Assembly (NCBI GenBank): GCA_025353525.1
Contig: JANXOO010001075.1
Location: 1-16,637 of the forward strand
DNA length: 16,637 nt
Direction: 5' to 3'
DNA from: Schlesneria sp.
Lineage (GTDB): Bacteria; Planctomycetota; Planctomycetia; Planctomycetales; Planctomycetaceae
Both the position numbers and the translations under genes were made by a program. Each line of letters opens with the position of its first letter. The stretch's first letter is position 1. The notes beneath the pieces were generated by a model. That model searched no databases and was not told where the DNA came from. It saw only the letters and a list, made by a program, of their open reading frames with translations. Below are positions 1-6,975 of the stretch, piece after piece.

Positions 1-389
1 CTAACTGTTCTTTAAGCTTTACAACGACTTTGCGCAGTACCTCGAAGGCATCTTTGATACCTGGCGGCGACGATGGCACGCCGAATTCGTCCCGAAACTT
101 GTCGCAACATTTCGCGAGTCACCGATTGTCGAGCGGACATTGGAATCGATTGCCGGTTCACCCTCCAAAAATGCCGTGATGCAGCAACGGCTTGCGAATC
201 TGCGTGAGTTGTTGCCAACGACATCGACATGGAAAGACGCTCCGCAAGCGGTCCGTGAAATCATCGAGAACGCTCGCGTGCAAGGTGGAGGAGGAAAGAA
301 GGACTGGGTCTCGGAAGAAATTCAGGCCGGGATCAAAGATGCCTTCGAGGTACTGCGCAAAGTCGTTGTAAAGCTTAAAGAACAGTTAG
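1..389. repeat. Perfect 58-nt inverted repeat (fold-back) at the window's left end
   Basis: Bases 1-58 are the exact reverse complement of 332-389; the match breaks at 59 versus 331. The two arms are separated by 273 nt. The right arm lies in the helicase-nuclease gene and fits its reading frame. The left arm supplies the only upstream in-frame stop (TAA at 2-4). Such an exact copy of coding sequence in inverted orientation, starting at base 1, is what a chimeric read, a multiple-displacement-amplification fold-back or a mis-assembled contig end produces. A genuine inverted duplication that extends beyond the window cannot be excluded. Confidence 0.95.
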
Positions 390-3127
390 AGGTTCAAGAC
401 GAAGACGTTACCAAATCGACAGAACTTGCCTGCCGGGCGTTGCGGCTCACGAAGCGGGCGGCAGATCGTTATGCCGCGGCCAAACAGGCGCAGGGCGTCC
501 TCGATTTTGACGACTTGCTGTTGCGAGCGAGAGATCTGTTGCGAGACAACAAACATGTGCGAAAGCGGGTCGCTGACGGGATTCGTCTGTTGATGGTCGA
601 CGAATTTCAGGATACCGATCCCGTGCAGGCGGAAGTCGTTCGCAGCCTGTGCGGTGCGGCGTTGACTCGGGGCAAACTGTTCATGGTCGGCGATCGCAAA
701 CAGTCAATCTACCGGTTCCGTCGTGCCGATCCGACTGTCTTCGCAACGATGAGCGACGAGTTGCCGCCATCCGGCCGTTTGCCACTGAACGTCAATTTCC
801 GCAGCCAGCCGGCCATACTGAATTTCGTCAACCATTTGTTCGCGCCGGCGATGGACGGATACGAGCCGTTGGTCCCGTTTCAGAACGATCAGTTGTCACC
901 CACTCCGGCAATCGAGTTCCTGTTTGCCACATTCGAAGCAGACCAATCGGACGACGGCGATCCGTCTTCACCCGACACTCATCACTCGGTACCCGCCACC
1001 CATTCCGATGTCGACGACGACGATTCCCCGAATGCGGCGGCGCTGCGAGGACGCGAGGCCGACTGGATCGCGCGTCGCATCGCATCCCTGCTGGCCGATC
1101 CCGTCAAACGCATTCGGACGAAGAAGCAGGATGCCAACGGAAGAGTCCTGCTGCGGCGCGTCGAACCTCGTGACATTGTGATCCTGTTTCGGGCTCTGTC
1201 GAGCGTTCAGGACTACGAATCGGCGCTGCGGCGGTATGGTCTTGATTATTACCTCGTCGGTGGCAAGGCGTTTTTTGCCCAGCAAGAAGTGTTCGACCTG
1301 TTGAACCTTTGCCGGTATCTGGACGATTGTGACGACCTGGTGGGGCTTGCAGGTTTGTTGCGATCACCGTTTTTCAATCTGAGTGATGATGCCATACATG
1401 CACTCGCCTTTCATTCAGAACCTGCCCCAACCGGAGACGATTCCCGGTCTTTAGTGGCTGAACGACGGACGGGCGCGATGTCGCTGCATCAAACGCTTTA
1501 TTTCGAGCCGCCGACGATCCTTTCCGACGATCAACGCAGCCGAATCCGGTTTGCTGCTGAAGTACTGACCGATTTGCGAATTCGTAAAGACCGGATCCCG
1601 TTGTCGGACCTGCTCACCGAAGCCGTCGAGCGAACAGGCTACGATGCCTCGGTCCTTGCCGAATTTCTCGGCAGCCGGAAACTCGCCAATTTGCGAAAAC
1701 TGATCGAGATGGCGAGGCAGTTTGATCGGGGTGATTTTTTTACGTTGAAGGATTTTGTAACGCGACTGCAAACGTCGGTGCTGGAAGAGACTGATGAAGA
1801 ATTCGCCACGACGTTACCGGAATCGGGTGATGTCGTGCGGCTGATGTCGATCCATCAATCGAAGGGGCTGGAATTTCCGGTGGTGATGGTCGCGGACATT
1901 GATCGCAAGGGGCCACCGCGAAGTGGCGATGCCGTCATGCACCCCGAATTGGGTCCACTGATCAAGCCGCCCGAGAAATTCGGCAAACGAGCCGAGAACC
2001 TCGGTTTGAAGATGCATGGACTGGTCGAAGACGAAGCGGATGCACAGGAAACGATCCGGTTGTTCTACGTCGCCTGCACCCGCGCGGCCGATTATCTGAT
2101 CCTTTCAGCGGGTCTTGATCCTGACAAGCCAAAACAATCTCCCTGGTTAAAGCTGGTGGAATCGCGATTTCATTTGCAGACTGGTTTGTTAAAGGGAGAT
2201 CCGTTGCTCGGTTCGTCCGCATCGGGCACAGCCGGACCAGAGAATATTCCGGAGATCCTCTCACATCATCAACCGTGCAAGGCAAAACGTGCCGAGTCAG
2301 ACCACGACCGCCGAATTCCGCTGGGCGAACTTCCCCGTCGAGTCATCGAAGCAGAATCGGGCGAGTTTCCCGCATCGGCCCGGATCTTTCCTCGCGACTC
2401 AAGCGATTTGTCGGTCATCAGCGTTTCACATCTCGAGTCGATCGATGCCGAATTGACGGGAACTACACACGGGCATCGCCCGGGAGATCCAGTGTCCGAC
2501 GACGATATCAGTGTCGATCCCGATCAGGCGACAGCGCTGGGAACCGTTCTGCACGCGGTGCTCGAACGAGTCGACTTTCGCGACACCAGCAACTGGGCCG
2601 AGTTGCTGACGGATGCCATCCGGCAATCTGCTGATCCGTTCAGTGACGAAGCGATTCAGCGAGCCAGAACGATGCTCGCCCGTTTTTTCAGTTCTCCGAT
2701 TGCAGCCGAACTGACTTCCGCCCGCTCGATCCATCGCGAAATCGACTTCCTGCTCCCGTGGCCGTCGAGTTCAACGCCCGACACCAAACAAGGTGTCGCA
2801 ACACCCGCATCGCGTCCGTCCGTCCTGGTTGCCGGTATCATTGATCTGTTGATCGAGACTGACAGTGGCTGGTCCGTTCTGGACTACAAGACGGGCGATT
2901 TTTCGATGCAATCGCCCGACGAGCAGCATCTCGCACCTTACGAACTGCAACTGGGGCTTTATGCGCACGCGGTCGAACAATGGTTTGGCAACGCTCCACG
3001 CGAACTGTCGTTGATCGTCTTTCGCCCTCAGATTCGCCGGATCACATTATCGTGGTCAGAGACTCGATGGGCCTTGATTCGATCGCGTATCGATCGCGCG
3101 ATGAACTTTATACGGTCAGTGGATTGA
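59..3127 (+). CDS. addA: AddA/RecB-like UvrD-family helicase with C-terminal PD-(D/E)XK nuclease, 5'-truncated
   Basis: This is the C-terminal part of an ATP-dependent helicase-exonuclease that would process double-strand DNA ends for recombination, normally in complex with AddB. Residues here are counted from the TTG at 140. Superfamily 1 motifs are visible in order: motif II VDEFQDTD (153-160), motif III GDRKQSIYRF (184-193), motif IV NFRS (219-222), motif V with HQSKGLEF (572-579), and motif VI FYVACTR (642-648). The nuclease follows: H805 in GTVLH, D902 in GIIDLL, D915 and K917 in LDYKTG, and Q937/Y941 in QLGLY. No cysteine cluster is seen near the nuclease, which fits AddA. The Walker A motif and the rest of the N terminus are missing. 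The frame stays open and family-like upstream of TTG 140 (W-R-R-R-W at 62-76) until the fold-back junction near 59, so that TTG is probably not the true start. The gene converges on glcF across a 75-nt gap. Confidence 0.9.
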   Translation, partial: TWRRRWHAEFVPKLVATFRESPIVERTLESIAGSPSKNAVMQQRLANLRELLPTTSTWKDAPQAVREIIENARVQGGGGKKDWVSEEIQAGIKDAFEVLRKVVVKLKEQLEVQDEDVTKSTELACRALRLTKRAADRYAAAKQAQGVLDFDDLLLRARDLLRDNKHVRKRVADGIRLLMVDEFQDTDPVQAEVVRSLCGAALTRGKLFMVGDRKQSIYRFRRADPTVFATMSDELPPSGRLPLNVNFRSQPAILNFVNHLFAPAMDGYEPLVPFQNDQLSPTPAIEFLFATFEADQSDDGDPSSPDTHHSVPATHSDVDDDDSPNAAALRGREADWIARRIASLLADPVKRIRTKKQDANGRVLLRRVEPRDIVILFRALSSVQDYESALRRYGLDYYLVGGKAFFAQQEVFDLLNLCRYLDDCDDLVGLAGLLRSPFFNLSDDAIHALAFHSEPAPTGDDSRSLVAERRTGAMSLHQTLYFEPPTILSDDQRSRIRFAAEVLTDLRIRKDRIPLSDLLTEAVERTGYDASVLAEFLGSRKLANLRKLIEMARQFDRGDFFTLKDFVTRLQTSVLEETDEEFATTLPESGDVVRLMSIHQSKGLEFPVVMVADIDRKGPPRSGDAVMHPELGPLIKPPEKFGKRAENLGLKMHGLVEDEADAQETIRLFYVACTRAADYLILSAGLDPDKPKQSPWLKLVESRFHLQTGLLKGDPLLGSSASGTAGPENIPEILSHHQPCKAKRAESDHDRRIPLGELPRRVIEAESGEFPASARIFPRDSSDLSVISVSHLESIDAELTGTTHGHRPGDPVSDDDISVDPDQATALGTVLHAVLERVDFRDTSNWAELLTDAIRQSADPFSDEAIQRARTMLARFFSSPIAAELTSARSIHREIDFLLPWPSSSTPDTKQGVATPASRPSVLVAGIIDLLIETDSGWSVLDYKTGDFSMQSPDEQHLAPYELQLGLYAHAVEQWFGNAPRELSLIVFRPQIRRITLSWSETRWALIRSRIDRAMNFIRSVD

Positions 3128-3202
3128 GCGGATTTTGCGAGACGGTGACGCCCGTCAATTCGCGGATTCCATCGATTGCGCCTGTCCTGAAACAAGACCG
3201 GG

Positions 3203-4552
3203 TCACTTCCGCGATGTATTTGACGTACGTGGGGCGGGAGTCAACTCAGGCCCCGGATCGAGCAATTGGATGATATGTCGCACTGTGAACGGACGCTTCA
3301 CAAGACCACCCGATCTCGCCGAATTCCATTGCATCATGCAGACGTGATTCGATGTCGCCAGGATCAACGGTTCTCCAGCGGCTGAATCGAGAAACTCAGA
3401 CTTGCGGGCCAGAATCTCGCGAGCATTTTCCGGCTTCTGGATGTTGTAGACACCTCCCGATCCGCAGCAGTCGCGAGCCATCGGTGCCAGTTCCCACGTG
3501 TAGCCTGTCGCGTCCATGACGTTCGCGGGAATGCCGGCGACCTTTTGTCCGTGAATCAAATGGCACGGCAAATCGACATAAACGCGCGCGGCAGACGGTT
3601 GAATCGGTCGTTTGACCGGCCCCAGTTCGCCCAGAAAATCGAGAACATCGCGAACAGGAAGCGTCCCCTGCATCGCTTTACCCAGTGCCAAACCGCATCC
3701 GGACGAATTGCTGACGACCGCATCAACATCAAGAGACTGAAAAGCCCGGCGATTCTGTTCCTGAAGTACCGGTACACCGTTCATGCCCGTGTGCTCCTGG
3801 AAGGCACCGCAACAGCCCTGATCGCGTGGTACCGTGACCTGGACATTGTTTTCAATCAGAACCCGAACCGTCGCGAAGTTGATTTCCCGGAACAGCGATT
3901 CCATCAGGCAACCGGTCAGCAACGCCACGCGCGGCCCTGTCGGGCGATGCTGCTCCATCAGTTGTTGCGAATAGGCGGCAGTCGATTGGATCGCGGCCGG
4001 ACGACCCGCGAACAAAAACCGATGAGGCAACAGCCCCGCTTGTCGCAACAGCCTGGCAGGCAGCATGACCCAACTGAACAAGTTTGGACGAGCCGCCAGC
4101 ATTGCTGCCATACGAAGCAAATACGGGGGTCTGGACCGCTTTGCAACGACGTGTTCGTGCTGAACAGTTTCAAATATTTGTCCGTAAGGAACATTCGCCG
4201 GACACGCCGATTCACATGCGAGGCAACCGACACATTCCGACGTGTAGAAGTCCGTCCACGGATCGTAGGGCAGGCGGCCTTCGGCTTCTTCTCGCCACAA
4301 ACGCAACCGACCGCGGGGCGAATTGTTTTCGTCACCGGTCAATTTGTAGGTCGGACACACTTCCAGGCAAAAACCGCAATGAACACAACTCGCCAGCAGA
4401 TCTCCATCGAGCGGTGACGCCTTGCCACCCGGGACTGAAAAAGGGGGACAGGCACCAGGAAGACCTGGAGCCAGTCCCCTTTTTTCAGGTCGATTTTCCA
4501 TCGCTGATCGCCCGGCTGCGGAATTCTGTGCTGGTTCGTTCCTGGTCGTCAC
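3203..4552 (-). CDS. glcF: Glycolate oxidase iron-sulfur subunit GlcF
   Basis: This subunit carries electrons from the flavin subunit of glycolate dehydrogenase towards the respiratory chain at the cytoplasmic membrane face. The 449-residue protein has two 4Fe-4S ferredoxin motifs: C56/C59/C62 with C66 (CVHCGFC then CP), and C107/C110/C113 with C117. Two CCG-type cysteine-rich domains follow (C247-C248 with C286 in SSGCG, and C330, C362-C363, C405), the usual GlcF plan. I chose GTG at 4552 because it overlaps the glcDE stop as GTGA and has AGGAG 11 nt upstream. The open frame extends further, to ATG 4639, and an internal ATG lies at 4501. A 54-nt palindrome encodes residues 22-40, between the start and the first cluster. 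It is probably a repeat insertion and should lie outside the folded core. It is the last gene of the ccsBA-glcDE-glcF run. Other Fe-S heterodisulfide or lactate-oxidation subunits share this plan, but the GlcDE neighbour supports glycolate. Confidence 0.92.
   Translation of the reverse strand: MTTRNEPAQNSAAGRSAMENRPEKRGLAPGLPGACPPFSVPGGKASPLDGDLLASCVHCGFCLEVCPTYKLTGDENNSPRGRLRLWREEAEGRLPYDPWTDFYTSECVGCLACESACPANVPYGQIFETVQHEHVVAKRSRPPYLLRMAAMLAARPNLFSWVMLPARLLRQAGLLPHRFLFAGRPAAIQSTAAYSQQLMEQHRPTGPRVALLTGCLMESLFREINFATVRVLIENNVQVTVPRDQGCCGAFQEHTGMNGVPVLQEQNRRAFQSLDVDAVVSNSSGCGLALGKAMQGTLPVRDVLDFLGELGPVKRPIQPSAARVYVDLPCHLIHGQKVAGIPANVMDATGYTWELAPMARDCCGSGGVYNIQKPENAREILARKSEFLDSAAGEPLILATSNHVCMMQWNSARSGGLVKRPFTVRHIIQLLDPGPELTPAPRTSNTSRK
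4435..4488. repeat. REP-like imperfect palindrome inside glcF
   Basis: Two 25-nt arms (4435-4459 and 4464-4488) flank an AAGA loop, with 22 of 25 positions paired. The mismatches are one G/T-type and two symmetric A-A/T-T positions. The arms start and end with CTGAAAAA and contain GGGGACAGGCACC or its near mirror. The total length is 54 nt, exactly 18 codons, so it leaves the glcF frame open. Long G/C-rich palindromes with A/T-rich ends of this kind resemble the REP sequences mobilised by RAYT (Y1 transposase) proteins. That assignment is inference, since no transposase is in the window. Confidence 0.8.
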
Positions 4553-6975
4553 GGCGTGTTTATCTCCTGTTCCAGTACCGAAATCCATTCTGCCTCGCGC
4601 ACTGACGGTTTCAAATCGACCAAATGCCGCGAATGCCAATCGCCGCCGACCGCGTGAAGTTCGTCGGCCACTGAAGTCACCAGGCGACCAATCCGTTCGG
4701 CTTTGTCGGAATCGCCGTCAAGATAACCGTGTATCACGCCGTTGTAACAGAGCACAACGCAGCGCATTCCGCCTGTTTTCACAATGTTGTGGGCCATCGA
4801 TACGACCTGTTCTGGCGACGCCTTGAATGTGAAGTCAGGACATCCGTCGGCAGGGGAGGGGGTATCGCGCTGGGCATTGATGCTTAACCGTTGTGACACC
4901 GCAAACGACGACAACATTGCGTCGAAGCAAGCGACTTCGTCCGCAGGACAATTGACCACGATTCGCAATTGGCTTTCTTTGTCGACAACGAAGTCGATCG
5001 AATCGAACCAGTGCATCCAGCAGTTCTTCAGCAACACAGGTATCGATTGTCCGAGCATGTCGGCGGAACCGGTGAACGAGTAGAGACTCGTCACGCCGCA
5101 ATCGGGACGCAACCGAAGAACATAGTCGACGGGCTGTCCGAATCGACTGCCTGACGACAGCAAAAAGCGGAACAGGTCGTATCCGGTAGTCGTCTTCACG
5201 ACTCGTTCGCCCAGTCGAACTATGCGTTCGTTTGGCAGCTTCCAGTTCATTCCGACGATGTTGTCACAATACGGTCCGAAACGCGACGAAGCGGGGGCAA
5301 ACCCGGTCGAATCAACCTGAGCCCTTAATGTCGCCTTGCCATCGATCAACAGCGGGAATCGCAACGAATGCGAGGCGGCCAGTCCGTGAATAATTGCTGC
5401 GGTTGAATCGGCTGAAACACACAACACGCCATCGATCGGATCCAGAAACGCCGGGAAACAACGTGGGTCAGGCGATGTCAAATGTCTCGTCGGTGTTCCC
5501 TCGCAAGTCGCCGCATCGGATTGATCGGTCGTAATGGTCCTGTCCCTGTAAGCCACTTCATCGTCGGTTCCGTTCGTGGCTTCAAACCGTCGCGAGGCAA
5601 ACACTTTCAGGGGATTCAACTGATGCTGCGCGTTGAACATCGCCGGGATTGCCAATTGTAAACGCGTCGCTTCCGGCCCGAAGACCAACGGCATATACGC
5701 TGTTTTGTCGTTGCCGATTCCGTGTTCGCCCGACAGGGTTCCGCCGACATCGACCACGCGCTGCATCAACCGCTTGCCGATCAGTTCGACTTTTTCAAGT
5801 TCGCCCGGCTTGCGCGAATCGAACAGGAAATTCGGATGCAGGTTTCCGTCACCCGCGTGAAAGACGTTCACGGCCCTGATCCCCGCCGCGTCGGCTTCGT
5901 CGTAAACCAGTTGCAGTAATTCGGCGAGTGCCCGTTTGGGAATGACGGCGTCCTGCACCACAAAATCAGCACTCAGTTGACCCATCAACCCGCCCGCCGC
6001 CTTGCGGGCTTTCCAAAGTTTCTTACGCTGGTTTTCATCGTCGCTGAAGACAACATCCTGCGAACCCGCACTTCGCAGGATGTTTGCCACTGATTCGACT
6101 CGTGCGTTCACCAGTTCGGGCGGACCGTCGATCTCGGTCAGCAGCATGAACGAATCTTTCGGCAATCCGACCGCCATCGGACTGTTTTCCACCATCGCTA
6201 CGCAGCGAGGGTCCATCAATTCGATTGCCACCGGATACGACGAGTGTGCGACGAGCGCGTGAATCGCTTTCTCGGCCGAGATCAGGGTCGGGTAAGTCGC
6301 ACGGAATGTCCATGCCTTGTCCGGTCGGGGAAGCAATCGCAACCAGAAGCGTGTGAAGGCGCCCAAAGTTCCTTCCGAGCCGACCATGAACCGCTTCCAG
6401 TCCTCGCGCCATGGACCACGTCCTCCCGCCGGGCCACCAAATCGGTACACGCTGCCGTCGACCAGAACCGTTTCGACGCCCAGTACATAATTACTGGTCA
6501 CGCCGTATCGGAAACAGTGGGCACCTCCGGCATTCATCGCCACGTTGCCACCAAGAGTACATACCGGGCCACTGGACGGATCGGGCGGGTAGAAGACTCC
6601 GTACGGTTTCAGAAACTCGTCCAGGCGATCGAGTGTCACGCCGCACTCGACTTCACACCAGAAACCTTCGGCGCAGACCTTTCGAACACTGCGTAGTGCC
6701 GATGTATGAACGATCACACCTCCCTGTGCGGCCACGGGACCGCCCGACAGTGAGGTTCCCGCTCCGCGAATACAGATTGGTACACCCAGTCGTTTCGCAC
6801 TTTGCAGAACGCGGACCATTTCATCGGCATCTGCCGGGATGACAACGGCATCCGGTCGAAACGTCTTGTAGCCCAATCCATCGGCGTCGTACCCCGCCAA
6901 TTGCGCGGGCGATGTCAGGACGCGCCCGCGAATGACCAAGGTCTTCAGGATGTCTGCAAGTCGATCGGTATTCAT
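4549..6975 (-). CDS. glcD: Fused glycolate oxidase GlcD-GlcE flavoprotein
   Basis: The 808-residue protein joins the catalytic FAD subunit of glycolate dehydrogenase (glycolate to glyoxylate) to a GlcE-like domain. Residues 1-460 are a complete GlcD. The FAD-binding part has RGAGTSLSGG (70-79), GGNVAMNAGG (142-151) and MVGSEGTLG (197-205). The substrate and C-terminal domain has VFHAGDGNLHPN (371-382) and GTLSGEHGIG (412-421). After a linker at about 461-510, residues 515-808 resemble GlcE, best seen at GERVVKTTTGYDLFRF (589-604). The GlcE half looks short at its FAD-binding end: about 20 residues separate the degenerate PP-loop region (LLIDGKATL, 542-550) from the next recognisable block, where normal GlcE has far more. 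The ATG at 6975 overlaps the ccsBA stop (ATGA, 6972-6975). Fusion of glcD and glcE, normally separate genes, fits an obligate complex. D-lactate dehydrogenase is a related alternative, made less likely by the GlcE and GlcF parts. Confidence 0.93.
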   Translation of the reverse strand: MNTDRLADILKTLVIRGRVLTSPAQLAGYDADGLGYKTFRPDAVVIPADADEMVRVLQSAKRLGVPICIRGAGTSLSGGPVAAQGGVIVHTSALRSVRKVCAEGFWCEVECGVTLDRLDEFLKPYGVFYPPDPSSGPVCTLGGNVAMNAGGAHCFRYGVTSNYVLGVETVLVDGSVYRFGGPAGGRGPWREDWKRFMVGSEGTLGAFTRFWLRLLPRPDKAWTFRATYPTLISAEKAIHALVAHSSYPVAIELMDPRCVAMVENSPMAVGLPKDSFMLLTEIDGPPELVNARVESVANILRSAGSQDVVFSDDENQRKKLWKARKAAGGLMGQLSADFVVQDAVIPKRALAELLQLVYDEADAAGIRAVNVFHAGDGNLHPNFLFDSRKPGELEKVELIGKRLMQRVVDVGGTLSGEHGIGNDKTAYMPLVFGPEATRLQLAIPAMFNAQHQLNPLKVFASRRFEATNGTDDEVAYRDRTITTDQSDAATCEGTPTRHLTSPDPRCFPAFLDPIDGVLCVSADSTAAIIHGLAASHSLRFPLLIDGKATLRAQVDSTGFAPASSRFGPYCDNIVGMNWKLPNERIVRLGERVVKTTTGYDLFRFLLSSGSRFGQPVDYVLRLRPDCGVTSLYSFTGSADMLGQSIPVLLKNCWMHWFDSIDFVVDKESQLRIVVNCPADEVACFDAMLSSFAVSQRLSINAQRDTPSPADGCPDFTFKASPEQVVSMAHNIVKTGGMRCVVLCYNGVIHGYLDGDSDKAERIGRLVTSVADELHAVGGDWHSRHLVDLKPSVREAEWISVLEQEINTP
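4564..4568 (-). promoter_or_regulatory. Ribosome binding site deciding the glcF start
   Basis: AGGAG on the - strand lies 11 nt upstream of GTG 4552, inside the end of glcDE. The GTG shares bases with the glcDE stop (GTGA, 4549-4552). This supports translational coupling and favours 4552 over ATG 4639, ATG 4588 or ATG 4501. Confidence 0.6.

Noticed and set aside
3128..3202. Terminator between the convergent helicase and glcF genes
   Set aside because: The only hairpin seen (GACGG...CCGTC near 3141-3156) has a 5-bp stem and no T tract on either strand.
3545..4417. 290-codon + strand ORF
   Set aside because: It lies entirely antisense to glcF, whose cysteine motifs are unambiguous; the antisense product shows no recognisable motif.
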